This document shows positions 1 to 12,160 of a stretch of DNA of 64,000 nucleotides, in pieces. Source of the stretch: Climacium dendroides. Taxonomy: Eukaryota > Streptophyta > Bryopsida > Hypnales > Climaciaceae. Each line of letters begins with the position of its first letter. Position 1 is the first letter of the stretch. The position numbers and the translations under genes are program-made. The notes under the pieces were generated by a model, which searched no databases, had not been told where the DNA came from, and saw only the letters and a program-made list of their open reading frames with translations. The stretch lies in contig OX467088.1 in the NCBI GenBank assembly GCA_950106755.1, positions 2,464,001 to 2,528,000 of the forward strand, given 5' to 3'.

Positions 1-137
1 TTCTAGACTTTACAGTAGCCTTTTATAAGGAATCCAAAATGTTATCATGGTCAACAATTGTTGATGTTCAACTTTACATCTACATTGTATCGGATGATGT
101 AGCTCATACTCCGTAATAAGTATAATGTGCTTTACTA

Positions 138-848
138 CTATGACATACTCTTCAACTTCTCATATGCCTTCAATATTTCCGGTCCTCTACTATACCCAGT
201 ACAAATTGCGGACCGCTCTCGAATGATGTCCCACCTTTGCTTCTCCAAGGACCTTTCTTCCGTAGCATCCCGACGGCTCCCTTCTAGTTGGGACTCTCCA
301 CTAAAACTTGAGCGTTGACGTTTTGGAACATTCAAGTATCTGCGTCTATGAATTGGAGATAGTGGAACCTCCGGTGTGGTCGCCTCTGCAATATACATGG
401 AAGAGCTCCAAGATCGCTTTGTTTGGACACCTTCCGTAAGTGGAGGAAGGCGGGGAAGAGAGGAAGCAATATCTGGACGCACTTGGCAAATCTCACTTGC
501 AATGCCTAAAGTTACATTTGTTCCAATGCCTGGACAACCTTCCTCCATGTAAAGCTTTCTTTGAGTCATTCAATCAGAAGTAGACGGCAAAGCACGTTGG
601 CCAACGGATCGCAGCGGCGACGGGGAGCAAGAAAGCCGCGGACGCGTCCTACCACTCGGAGGACTGTCGACCACGTCGTCCTCAATAGGCTTCGTCGAGA
701 AATCCATGGTGGAATTTGCAGTAGCGGCCGAACATAGTAAATTTCCAGTGCTGAGAATGATGTATTGCCCATAGTCTAAGATGGAGTCAGCAGAAGCTGC
801 ACAAGCGAATCCACCTTTTGGAACATGGGCCTCCGAAGTTCTCATCAT
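138..848 (-). CDS. Hypothetical minus-strand gene fragment beside palindrome array A1
   Basis: Two open stretches on the minus strand lie end to end: 848-570 (about 92 codons, starting MMRTSEAHVPKGG) and 569-138 (about 143 codons). They are in different frames, so an intron or frameshift would be needed to join them. The predicted product is rich in Ser, Arg and Pro and has no domain, membrane segment or signal peptide that I recognise. The reason to list it is context. A family-A palindrome array starts only 160 bp upstream of its 5' end, as seen upstream of the DUF7869-type genes elsewhere in the window, so it may be the 5' part of an element gene running off the left edge. It could equally be chance open frame. 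Function unknown. Confidence 0.25.
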
Positions 849-1007
849 CTATCAAGCAAAGAAAGCCACAGATTGAAGAACATAATTCAAATTGAGAAAC
901 ACTGCCGCGCAATACACAGCCCAAACAATATAAGAACTAAAACAAAAGACAACACCCAGCAGAAAGCTCAAAAGAACTTTGACATGTATATAAGCCAAGC
1001 ATGTGCT

Positions 1008-2504
1008 GTTTAGGTCGGACCGACCTAAACTGCACAAGTTGAAACGAATGAAGTGGATCACACAACAAACTGGAACAAAGCAGTTCAAACATACCACACA
1101 CAAAACTAATATCGCTTAAACGTTCTGAATGGTTTTATTCAATCCACCAGTCTACAAGTATCAATTAAAAAATAAGTATATACAATTTAAGGCGGACCGA
1201 GCTAAAATGTGCCAGTCTTGCACTCGAACTACACTTCCCTAGGAAACCATAGACCATGACCTAACTCAAACTAGAGGAAGCGCGAACTACTTCCATTAGC
1301 ACTTCGTACTCCTTGCGGTTCCTTTCGACGCAAAACATTCATCGCCCAATTCTTCCAGGACCATTTTCCTTAAATGCCTTCAAACCTTGGTCTCAAGCTA
1401 TGTGAAAACGTTGAAACCAAGAAAGCAAAACATCGAAAAGAAAGGAGTCCCGCGGACCATTCCCTCTATAACTCCATGAATCAGGTAGTATGACATTATG
1501 AGGCCTTTCATTATATGCTTCATGTGACATCTCATACTTTTGATTTTTTTTCGTTTACCTTTTGAGTGGAGAGGAAACTAGAAACAAGTCCCCTTCTATC
1601 ATATCCTCGTCTACATTTGGACTTTCTTCTTCGACATCCTCTACTCTTTTGAAGTGCGCCTTGAGTTGATCCATGTAATCCTCCATTCTGAGCATGGACA
1701 ACTAAAATTCAGTCTATTGTTGCGGTTTAGGACGGACCGAGCTAAACTGTTGCTAGATGTAGACGCACATTTTTCTTGTTGATCTTTATTAAGTCAATTT
1801 TGATTGCGCCCTTATTTATTTTTGATTTGGTAGTCTTCTGTTTGTTGCCTACGTTTCTCTATTAGTCTGCAGATTAGGGCGGTCCGCCCTAAACTGTTGG
1901 GATTATTCTTTGGTTTGTAAGCATTTTTGTTTAATTAGTATAAGAGGCATTGAGTTTTAGAAGTATTTTATCTACCAATCATCACTGAAATTTTTTAATG
2001 TGTCTGATTTCTTTAATCATTTTATGATAATGTCTATGCTTCTGTCGTCAGTGTAGTGCTTGGGAGTGCAGTTTAGGGCGGTCCGTCCTAAATTGCGCAT
2101 AGACTATATTTTCATTTTTTATGCGTAGCATATATATAGGGTTGATCAATTCCCAATATCAACAGAAAGGCAGTTTAGGGCGGTCCGTCGTAACTTGCAC
2201 ACGGACTATATTTTTTATTTCTCAGCATAGCATATGCATAAGGTTCATGAATTCTCGTGATCTACAGAAATGTAGTTTAGAACGGTCCGCCCTAAATTGC
2301 GCATGGACTACATTTTTTATTCCTTAGTTTAGCATATATGTAGGATTGATCAATTCTCATTATGAACAATAATTCAGTTTAGGATGGTCCGTACTAAATT
2401 GCGCATGGACTATATTTGTGATTTCTCAGCGTAGCATATATATAGGATTGATCAGTTCTCATGATGTACAGAAATGTAGTTTAGGACGGTCCGCCCTAAA
2501 TTGC
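1008..2504. repeat. Palindrome family A, array 1 (about 9 copies)
   Basis: Copies of a 21-23 bp near-perfect palindrome, core TTAGGGCGGTCCGCCCTAA or TTAGGTCGGACCGACCTAA, are centred near 1019, 1196, 1736, 1883, 2082, 2184, 2286, 2388 and 2490. The copy at 1008-1030 has perfect 11-bp arms around one central base. Sequence between copies is unrelated except in the last five. Such conserved palindromes in otherwise diverged DNA are expected of binding sites for a dimeric DNA-binding protein. The same family recurs at 8.74-9.87 kb before the plus-strand DUF7869-type gene. Confidence 0.85.
2070..2504. repeat. 102-bp tandem repeat carrying one family-A palindrome per unit
   Basis: Five successive palindromes are spaced 102 bp apart. 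The spacer is also conserved: an ACTATATTT stretch, an AGCATATATATAGG stretch, a GATCAATTCTCAT stretch and a CAGAAATG stretch precede each palindrome. This part of the array therefore grew by tandem duplication, whereas the copies at 1.0-1.9 kb did not. Confidence 0.85.
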
Positions 2505-2659
2505 ATACGTTTTATTTCTGACTTTGCATTCAATACCCGCTTGATACTCGGGGATATCTAGGTGATACCCGCCTAAGATCCGGAGATATCATGGTCATAT
2601 CCGTCAAATTCTATGCGAAGGTTAACACGTTCTTCAACTATAAAGCATGATAATTAGAA

Positions 2660-2697
2660 CCCTAAACCCTAAACCCTAAACCCTTAAACCCTTAAAC
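2660..2697 (-). repeat. Interstitial telomere-like CCCTAAA repeat
   Basis: Three CCCTAAA units are followed by two CCCTTAAA variants, the complement of the plant telomere motif TTTAGGG. The tract is short and embedded in AT-rich DNA, so it is an interstitial repeat and not a chromosome end. Confidence 0.9.
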
Positions 2698-3026
2698 CTG
2701 AACCATTTATTAACATCCAATGCAGAATTCATGACCTGCCAAATAACACAATGATAGGTTTTTGATACTTGTCTCCTTCCACAAATGAAAAAATCCTCAA
2801 AGCTGCTACCACAAACGTATCCAAATCGCAGTGCTGCAAATCCAAGAGTGCAAAACAAGGAGTGAAAAAACAAGAGAAGTATAATTGCAAATAGTCAATC
2901 ACATGTAATTTAGAAGACAGGCAATTGATTCGTCCCCATGTTCAACATAATTGCAACATCTAGATGCAATTGAAACCATTGCTCCCAATTGTTTTCCACC
3001 ATTCTATAAATAGAAATGAAACCCAT

Positions 3027-4200
3027 GCAGACACACCCTGATCTCACGTTTTGTGGCAAAGAATCCTAATAACCAAATCTTACGGTTTCTCACGGTTTCT
3101 CACAGTGTCAAGTCGGTGGGCATGTACAAATTACAACACTAGTACCAGCACACAGTAAACTGACCTAACACGTCCGCCTCTTTGGCAAATTGAAATCACC
3201 ACCTAGAGCACAACCAAAGTGACAAATGCAAATTTACATGAAGTGAAAAAGATGTGAACCTCAATGGAATGATGTTGAATGACGTGAGCTTCTTCACCCT
3301 AACGTGAACGATCCTCGGCCTTTGAGTCGTTGCAGACCTGATCTGCAAATCCGCCACCAAACACCTCCTTCCTAGCAAAAACAAAAGGAGTGGCAACGAC
3401 GAGGAGTAGCGCAACGACGAGGAGCAGGAGCAATTGCTGCTGCTGCTGCTTTCCTGCTCCCGTCTCCACCACCTTAACCACCACCATCTCCTCGTGCTAC
3501 CACTTCACCGGAAGACTCATCTCATCTCTTCACACAAAATCTAAGCAATCAAATTATTAAGAAATCACAATAGCAAGCAATCACAATACTCCCTCAATTC
3601 CTCCAAACTCGCACCAAACCATCCAAAACGAACTCAAGACTTCCAATTCTCCCCCTCATAAAAACCTAACCATCACATTACACACCCAAACCGCAATCCC
3701 ATCTCCAACACCCCAATCAATCATGTTATCTTCGTTTTCTCACTCTAGATCCCTACGCTCCATACTCCACCGCCAACACTCCATCCAGTCTCCAACTACA
3801 CTCAATCTGAGTTTGCAGCGAGTGCCAGCACAAATCAAGCCACTCTCTTTCCCGAACAACAATATAATAAGAAAACTACACCAGAAAATTATAAATTTTG
3901 ACTGGAGTGGGATGAGCGGCGCAAGAGCAAATCGGTGAAAACAATGCACGCGACTGGCAATGACGAAGAGCAGCAACGACGAGGAGCAGGAGCAAACCTG
4001 AATAGAATGATGCTGAATCACGTGAGCTTCTTCACGCTAACATCAACGTCCCTCGGCCTTTGAGTCGCTGCAGACCTGATCTGCAAATCCGCCACCAAAC
4101 ACCTCCTTCCTAAATCGCATGCAGACACACCCTGATCTCACGTTCTGTGGCAAAGAATCCTAGCAGGAACAAAAGGAGTGGCAACGACGAGGAGCAGCAC
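3027..4200. repeat. Internally duplicated GC-richer block
   Basis: A segment of about 120 bp at 3255-3375 (containing GAGCTTCTTCACCCTAACGT and TGCAGACCTGATCTGCAAAT) recurs in direct orientation at 3996-4113. A second segment containing GCAGACACACCCTGATCTCA at 3027-3070 recurs at 4117-4165. The stretch ACAAAAGGAGTGGCAACGAC at about 3380 recurs at about 4170. Purine-rich CAACGACGAGGAGCAG runs sit in both. Open frames here are short and repeat-derived, and I see no gene. Confidence 0.7.
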
Positions 4201-4282
4201 AACGATGAGGAGCAGCAACAACGAGGAGTAGGAGCAACGACGAGGAGCAGAAGCAGCGGAAAACAAACCCTAGTCGGAATGT

Positions 4283-4540
4283 TCGACCTCAACCTCCCCG
4301 TCCCGTACCCGCCTCGTACCCGCCCTGCACCTGCCCCGTAATCGCACCCTACCCGCCCCGTACCCGCCGCTTATCCGCCCCGCACCCGCCTCTTATCCGC
4401 CCCGCACCTGCCCCGTAATCGCACCCTACTCACCGCATACCCGCCTCGTACCTGCCCCCCTACCTGCCTTTTAAACCGCCCCCTACCCGACTTGTAACGG
4501 CCTCATACCCACCCAATGCTCAACCATACTTAATCAGGTT
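4283..4540. repeat. Pyrimidine-rich CCCGTACCCGC minisatellite
   Basis: Imperfect 10-12 bp units of the type CCCGTACCCGC, CGCACCCGCCT and CTTATCCGCCC repeat for about 250 bp with strong strand asymmetry (C-rich on the plus strand). No coding capacity is evident. Related CCCGCCTGATACCC-like units also occur at about 2535-2580. Confidence 0.75.
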
Positions 4541-7500
4541 CCCACCTCTAGCTGATACCCACTAAATCGAAAAACTGTTTTTTCACCGTGTGAATTGTTA
4601 GATTAAAATAATGCAGAAACACTCATTGCAAGAGAAAAATACTATAGATGATCTTTTCGTTTTCACACAAATTAGAAGGATGAATAGTGGAACTTCCATC
4701 ATTTGCATGAAATTTTCTTGTCATCCATTAGACAAAAAACATCCACCTCGTCATTTAAAGGTTAATCCATAAACACTGCAGCATACGTTTGTCGTCTAAG
4801 GAGTGATGAAGGAATCTTCGGATATGGTGGTGGAACAGTTTAGTTAATTTTCTTGACAAAACCAAATCATGTATACCATAGCCATAGACAATACATTTAT
4901 ATTTAGAAGTTGGCTTAATTTTTTCGAAAGAAAGCAATTAGGATCTTGAAATGTTATTTTTTGTACCCTAAATCGTGAACTAAGTAAAATTTTCCTCTTG
5001 TATGAAGTCTTTGCACTCTTTTGTGCACAAGTGCTTTGTATTCATGCCAATTTTGTGGCATTTGGAATTACCATTTGAAATGTAAGGCTTGGAAAAATTA
5101 AAGATTTAAATTCAGTTATCTTTTATTTTTGAAACAAAAATAACTTTCACAATGCATTCACAAACAAAGCCCTTGCACTATGTAGGGCATTGAACTGTCA
5201 ATTTATACCAAAAATATCACTTCTTTACACTATATAAATTCTTTATTGAATTCCAAAGATTTATGGAGTGAGATTCTTTTTAAAAATTTTAAATTATGAT
5301 AATGGCACACATCACAATAGTGCTACTTCATGTCATCTTTGTTGAGTGATGAAGTTGATTCAATTATACAAGCGAAGAGAAGAAAGAACTATTGATAAAC
5401 CTGAAATTCAAAGAATAAAGAAGGAGCTTTCATGAAGAGGAATGAAAGCTTTCCATGCAGATGATTATACAAAATCTATGATAAAAAAGAATTCAAATAT
5501 ATATTGAATTTCTTTTTTAGGAGGATGGATTCTCCACCAAACTTTAAAAAGGAGCTTTTGTACAATAATTTTTGCGCCCATGGCGTAGTGATTGAAAAAA
5601 ATTTATATTCTCAAAAAGGTAGTGTATTTTCTATCTCTACAAGAAGTTTCAAAAAATCATAAATAGATGAATATTGAGTCCATAAGAGCCTACCTAAAAT
5701 CAGTTCAAGTTACAATGGAACTTTGAGGTTTAAGAAAATATCAAATCTAAGCACATTCATTGGTTAAGAGCATAAAAATTGTCTTTGGTTTAGAAGAAAT
5801 TACTGTGACTGTAAAATGGTAACATTTATTGTCCCTTTTTAAATCATTGACAGCCTATAATTTCCTAAGGACTTAAAAATTCAATCTCTAAAACATAAAG
5901 ATGTATTGTAAATTGCAACTTAACTTAGCAGTGACTTTTAACACTTCTAATCTATAATCTATACTCATCCTCTATATGTTTACATCTTCCATTGCATTAA
6001 CCAATATTTATTAGCGAAATAGATATAAAAATATTTTGAAATTGATGAAATATTGGGTATTAGTTATGTTTTGAATTAATTAAAAAATTTTACAAGATCA
6101 AAATGCAATATTCTAACTATTCTCATTCTCTAAAATTACTATCTTCATTGATAATCAAATTTGTTTTTCTAATAACTGTTTTATAAATTTGACGCTTAAA
6201 GATTTTGAATTCACAATTTTCTAATATTCTTTGAACTATACAAACCCTAAATACTAATATTTTATAAATGACTAAAGGTTGGCGCTTGGTGCACTACTCA
6301 TTTGCCATACTATTATATTAAAAAATTATTATTATTTTTTTAATCTAACAAAATTTTCAAATCAATTGATAATAATAAAACATTCAAGTCACAAAAGTTT
6401 AAAACTCATAAAATCACCAAATTATGAAAGTGCAATGAAGTTTGAAGCCAAAAAAGGCAATGAAATGTCAATTCTTTTATATCACTCTATTTATATTTTT
6501 TAACTTCCACCTCTCTTCAATGACCATCATACTTTTGTAATTTTGTAGAGTTTAGAGGTGTGATATTGTAAAAGCCATTGTATTTCTATAATATCATAAA
6601 TTTTGAAAAATGTGATATTACATAGGTGGCGCTTGTTTTGCTAAGCAAAAATTAAAATAGTTTATTTATTATTATACTATTATATTTAAAGGAAAAACTT
6701 GTAAATCTCAAAAACTTTATGAACAATTTAATTGTTGTGAAATCCAAAATCAATTCAATCTAATAAATTTCTCAAATCATGTGATAATAGCAATACATAA
6801 TTCAAATGAGAAGCTCAAAACTCAAAAAAGCACAACATCATAGAAATGCAAAAGAAGTATAAAACCAACAAAAGCAATGGAATTGCTACCTTTATAATAT
6901 TACCATATTGATCCTCTTTAATATCACTTCAACTGCAACGACTATATTATTTCTATAATATCACCCTCTATACAAAGTGATATTACAAAGGTGATTGTGA
7001 ACTACTACTGTATTTCAATAATATCACATTGTTTGAAAATATGATTTCTATGTATGCATGATTGGAAATATTTTAATAAAATAATTAAAATTATTATTAT
7101 TAAGACTTATCAAAATCATTATCATGCATTCTATTCAAATATATCAAATTTCTACTAATATGTGATACAATGAATACGTAGTATAGTAAGTATGAGCCTC
7201 TAATATTAATGATAGCATTTGTGATATTACAAAGGGACTTATGATTTTAGTAGTATGATGAACTTTGATTCCAAGTGAATGGGTAATTATTTGGGTAATA
7301 TTTTTGGCTTTGTCAAAGATACTAATTGATTTATTGTATGTCTTTCATAATGTTCTATTATTTTAAACAAAAAGAGTAATTCCAAGAAATCATGATTAGT
7401 CGATTTTGAAAGAATTTCGAGCTTATACCTATTTTTTCCTTTGGTATTAGGTTGAAGTCCACGACTTTTGCATGAGCGGTCCATAAAAGTACATGGACTT

Positions 7501-7680
7501 TTACACTTTTTTAACTATTCAAACCCATTTGAAGAAGTATCAATTAATTTTTTTTAAGTTCATTTGTAAGGCTTTGGTTTATACCAAAGTGTTAAAACTT
7601 TTTTTTTCCAGTTTTTTCAATGTTTATGTATGTGCTCTTTTTTCGAATGTTGAACATTTAATCCAAATTTTTTACATTGG
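4541..7680. other. AT-rich stretch without a recognisable gene
   Basis: About 3.1 kb of A+T-rich sequence with only short open frames rich in Phe, Ile, Lys and Asn, as expected from composition. The one internal structure I see is a dispersed repeat at 6277-7010, listed separately. No splice-linked exons, tRNA boxes or transposon ends were found. Confidence 0.6.
6277..7010 (+). repeat. Dispersed AT-rich repeat, two head-to-tail copies
   Basis: Two related units start with GGTTGGCGCTTGGTGCACTA (6277) and GGTGGCGCTTGTTTTGCTAA (6627). Each continues through 'ctcaaaaactt', 'catagaaatgca' and 'atttctataatatcac'-like blocks. The second unit matches 62440-62760 closely in the same order, and the GGTCGGCGCTTGCTATGCTA start recurs at 63781. 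This is a moderately diverged family, probably a non-autonomous element; no ends or TSD were resolved. Confidence 0.65.
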
Positions 7681-7768
7681 ACCCTAAACCCCAAACCCTA
7701 AACCCTAAACCCTTAAACCCTAAATCCTAAACCCTTAAACCCTAAACCCTAAACCCTAAACCCTAAAG
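7681..7768 (-). repeat. Interstitial telomere-like CCCTAAA tract
   Basis: About twelve CCCTAAA-type units with variants (CCCCAAA, CCCTTAAA, CCTAAAT) in the same orientation as the tract at 2660. It is the longest telomere-like run in the window, flanked on both sides by AT-rich DNA. Confidence 0.92.
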
Positions 7769-8739
7769 CGTTGTTTACATTTTGTACACCAAAATTCATA
7801 AACAAAGAGATTTTATTTTTGAAACGCAAAGTCAATTTCTTTACAAAAGTTCAATACATTCTTTGCACATGCATTGTTGCGTGGCAAGGAAAAAGGAGAG
7901 AATGTCTCACCTACTTCTGAAAATCATTAATGTTAGACAAAAAATCGCGCGCAAAATTTGCTTTGTCAACACTGTGATTTGTGAAAAAAAATTCCAGTAG
8001 TTGACTTTGCAAATCCGCAATCACCTGAAATAGGCTTGAATTTGAAGTAAGCACTATCAAGTGGACGACTATTTTTCTAATCAAAGACTGCACAAACTTC
8101 TTCCAAAGATCGTGTGGCCTGAAAAACTGCTACAAAGTGGAAAACGAATCTCCCGAAAAAAAAATTGAAATTTGAATTCATTTTGTTTTGGCGCGGCCCT
8201 CCTCCGGCGCCAAAACTTTGTTCCCCCCCGCGCCAAAACTTTGCTTCCCTCGGCGCGGGTGCTTTGTGTATGCGCGTTGAGATTGTTAGTGTCGTTCTCA
8301 TTCTCATTTGGCTTTTCTTATGTGATCGTGAACTTGTTCAAACTCTCCGTTATTCATTGTTGTAATTTTTTTCTGTTGTGGTTTGAAGACTTTAAATGCG
8401 ACACAGTTGGACGAGGCGTTCTGCAGTTCAAGGTGCGCTTTGCGTACAACCAACAGATGAAAGTATTTTCTTTGTCCAGACATATCTAGCACTTCAGTAC
8501 TTTGTCATGTAACGCAACAGATTTCAAGTTCGATAGAGTTCTCCTCTTCTTCTTGTACATTTCAATTTCATATTGAGGAATTTGCAATGTGCTCATACAT
8601 TTTCAAGTACAAGTTCAGTTTTAAGTCATCATACTGAATTCAATTTCTGCGGTGTGAATAGGTACCCTAGTTTGTAGCCGTAAAATCCAGGTCTATATTT
8701 AGAAACTTCTTGGACTACATGTTTTTGAAGACGTGCAAT
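7769..8739. other. Intergenic stretch, no gene seen
   Basis: Overlapping open frames on both strands around 8077-8490 contain no recognisable domain. A small GC-rich direct repeat containing GCGCCAAAACTTTG occurs at about 8208-8222 and 8231-8245. The rest is AT-rich and unremarkable. Confidence 0.5.
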
Positions 8740-9870
8740 TTAGGACAATCCGTCCTAAAACGCAAGTAGACCATGTCATGATTTGTATTTCATGTCGAGC
8801 ATATTACGTTTTTGTAAGAAGTGCAGTTTAGGTCGGTTCGACCTAAACTGCATTGCGATCGGGAATAATTTTATGAATATTACAACAAAATACACTAACA
8901 TTGAATCCAATTTCCTTGACCATATTCATGCAGTTTAGGGCGGTCCGCCCTAAATTGCAGATTGACAAACCTAAATATTTTCTGAAGACTTAAATAAGTC
9001 AGGGTTTCTAATAAATAATCACAAAATCAACAGTTTGGATATGCACTTTAGGTCGGTCCGCCCTAAAATGAAATGCATCAATGCCTTAATTTATATTCTA
9101 TATAGCGAAATTTTTACTAGTGGGACGAGCAATTTATGTTGGTCCGCCCTAAATTGCAATGCATCATTTACCCACTGAAATAAAGACAATTTATAACTAC
9201 ACTATTTATACTGTCATTGCAGTTTAGGGCGATTCGTCCTAAACTACATACTAACAAACCTAAATGTTTTAGAAGCATTAACTAGGTAAGTATTGCTATA
9301 TCTTCAATACACGGAGATTCCGGACATACACTTTAGGACGGTCCGCCCTAAATTGCATTGCAACAGTTTCATTACTTGCACAACAGTGAACAAAGCAAGT
9401 TCTTGTTCAATTTGGAAAGGACTTCGACAACCCTCACGCAGTTTTTACCAGTCATGCAGTTTAGGGAGGTCCGCCCTAAAATGCACTTCTTCCATGTTCA
9501 ATTTATAGGATTTCAGGATGTCGAGTCTGAAATATTTCACACTATGTTCATGCAGTTTAGGTAGGTCCGCCCTAAATTGAAATGCCACAATTTCAGTACT
9601 TAAGAAAGAAAATATGAAGGGATGTCTTATTTAGTTTCTAAAATCTGACAAAGTGGTCATGCTGTTCGCCTAAAACCGCCACACCATTGATATTGACAGA
9701 TTAAGAAAATGAATGAGGTCTACGCCATCTGCGTTTAGAAAACTTCACACTACTGTGAAATAGCTAAGGGTTGTCAGCCGTACAATGATCATTAATTTAT
9801 ATCAGATTGGTTTTTAGTGATCTAGAACTTTGTTTGTCTAGTTGTGCAGTTTAGGGAGGTCCGCCCTAAA
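8740..9870. promoter_or_regulatory. Palindrome family A, array 2, upstream of DUF7869-type gene 1
   Basis: Ten copies of the family-A palindrome (best form TTAGGGCGGTCCGCCCTAA, often extended by flanking TGCA to TGCAG...CTGCA) are centred near 8750, 8837, 8944, 9057, 9143, 9233, 9342, 9470, 9566 and 9860. Spacing is 85-130 bp except the last. The intervening DNA is not conserved between units. The last copy lies about 100 bp before the acceptor (TTTACAG at about 9960-9966) that precedes the transposase start codon, so the array covers the probable promoter and leader intron. A role as binding sites for an element-encoded protein is inference. Confidence 0.85.
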
Positions 9871-10889
9871 CTGCATTTACATAAATTAATAAATTACATT
9901 AAATAAAATTTGATAGGTCTTTCTTCATCTATTAATTTTCTATTCGGATTGTGGTTTATGTTTACAGATAATATGGGCTCCGTTGATGTCCCACTTGACC
10001 TCATGGACTCATCAGACGATGAGCTCTAGGTACTTCAAGAAATGAGTACTGGCATTCATGAGTGTGAAGGGCTTCCTCGACAAAAATGGAATACAAGGTT
10101 TGTTACTTTGTATAATGGAGAGGGCGTTCTTGTTGGAGAAGGTACTTGTCATAGTGTGAATTCAGATCTTGTACTTGGTGTCACTGGACCTCTTGGAGAC
10201 ACTCATGTATCAGTGCACATTTCAAAATCACATTCTGAAGTGGACATTTTTGAAGAAAATGTCTTCTCATTAGTAGCTTGGCCTATTGAACTCGTGCACT
10301 GTCGTAGTGCTAGTTTACGCGATCATGAACAAAGAAACAAATTCAACCGTCTGCAAGCAAGTCTAATGAATCCACCATCATCCAAATCTGCTAGACCCTA
10401 TGCAAGTGCCAACCGAAATCCGCCTTGTCAAACTGCTGTTAAAGTAAAAGACCTCCTTACACAAGAGTCAATCAACATGGTGTCTAGCAAGGTGTGTTCA
10501 CTACAACAATGGCAGTGTTTTATGACTGCAAAATATGACTGCCAGTTATTTTTACGCCTTGTACTTCACAAGCATATACTATATGGCCATTAGGAATACC
10601 AAAGTACTTCATAGGGAATGTAGGGAATATGTTTGGAAACGTTAGGAACATGTTTGGGAACATTGAATCATATTATCACTAATATTTTCATATAATAGTG
10701 ATTTTGTTTTGTTTTGGGCAATTCAAGAATAATTTGGGCAATTCCAAAAAAATATAGAGAAGTCATTGTTTAAAATTTTGAAATCCTAGTCACCTACTTT
10801 TTTGGATTTTGAATCCTAGTCACTATTTTTTTAGGGTTTTGATACCCTAGCCGTCATTTTTTTAGGGTTTTGAAACCCTAGCCGTCACT

Positions 10890-11400
10890 TCTTGTGGCTC
10901 TTCTTCTTTACTTTTTATTGTCTCTTAACTCTCACTTGTTGTTGCTTTTTGTTGCATCTTAAGTCTTGTTTCTTGTTGCTCTCTAGTTCATACTTCTTGT
11001 TTCTTATTATTGCATCTAAATTCTTTCTTTCTCTTGCATTTGAACTCTTTCTTCTTCCTAGTTCTTGTTTTTTTGTTTCCTCTTGTTTTGTAGTTCTTGC
11101 TTCTTATTTCTTTTTGTTGCATTTATACTCTCATTTCTTGTTGTTTCTTGTCATGTCTTAGTTGGTGCTTCTTGTTTCTTCTTGTATCTTAGTTGTTGCT
11201 TTTTATTTGTTCTTATGTCTTAATTGTTGCCTCATATTGTGTCTTAATTGTTGCTTCTTGTTTTTTATTGTGTCTTAGTTGTTGCTTAGTTGTTGCTTAG
11301 TTGTTGTTTCTTAATCCTTATTGCATTTTAACTTCTGATTCTTGTTATCTCTTAGTACTTATATTTTTTTTCTTGTTTTCTCCATCATCAATCTTATTCT
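10890..11400. repeat. T-rich CTTCTTGTTGC-type simple repeat inside the CACTA element
   Basis: Degenerate units such as TTGTTGCTTCTTGTTTC and CTTAGTTGTTGC repeat for about 500 bp. The 89-codon open frame across 10892-11161 is almost entirely Phe, Leu and Ser from this composition and is not taken as a gene. Confidence 0.7.
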
Positions 11401-11569
11401 TCCTATCCTAAACTTGAGCTACATATTTTGTGTTGATTGTAAATCTTTGAAGGTTAAGCTTTGTTGTTCAATCACTAAAAACTAACCTCTCATTTCTTTG
11501 ATTGTATATGTAGACATCAAAAGTTGAAACAAAGACATTGGAAGCTACTTGCAACTTCATGAAGCCAAA

Positions 11570-12160
11570 AATATGACTTACAAAAGTCATATTCCATAAA
11601 ATATGACTGACGAAAGTCGTATTCTACATTATTGCAAAATATGACTTACCTTAGTCATATTCCATGTCATCCAAAAATATGACTGACTGCAGTCATATTC
11701 CACGTCATTCAAAAATATGACTCACCTCAGTCATATTCCATATCATCAAAAAATATGACTCACTGCAGTCATATTTTACGTCATCCAAAAATATGACTAA
11801 CTGTAGTCATATTCCATGTCATTCAAAAATATGACTGACTGCAGTCATATTCCATGTCATAAAAAAATATGACTCACTGCAGTCATATTCCATGTCATAA
11901 AAAAATATGACTCACCGCAATCATATTCCATGTCATCGAAAAATATGACTCACCGTAGTCATATTCCATGTCATCAAAAAATATGACTCACCGTAGTCAT
12001 ATTTCACGTCATTCAAAAATATGACTGACCGTAGTCATATTCCACATCATCCAAAAATATGACTAACCGCAGTCATATTCCACGTCATCCAAAAATATGA
12101 CTGACTGTAGTCATATTCCATGTCATCCAAAATATGACTGACTATAGTCATATTCCACGT
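11570..12160. repeat. CACTA subterminal array of TATGACT...AGTCATA inverted-repeat units
   Basis: About fifteen units of roughly 38 bp each contain an inverted pair of the type ATATGACT-(6 bp)-AGTCATAT, separated by TCCATGTCATCAAAAA-like spacers. A shorter direct run, AATATGACTGCC, follows at about 12280-12350, and further TGACT/AGTCA motifs reach both TIRs. In En/Spm such subterminal motifs bind the element's TnpA protein, so a similar role is likely here. The array lies near the right end only. Confidence 0.85.

Noticed and set aside
2070..2504. Regularly spaced palindromes resembling a CRISPR array
   Set aside because: The spacers are themselves tandem copies, there are no cas genes and the setting is a eukaryotic nuclear genome.
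10892..11161. 89-codon hydrophobic open frame
   Set aside because: Composed of Phe, Leu and Ser from a CTTCTTGTT simple repeat inside the CACTA element; not a membrane protein gene.
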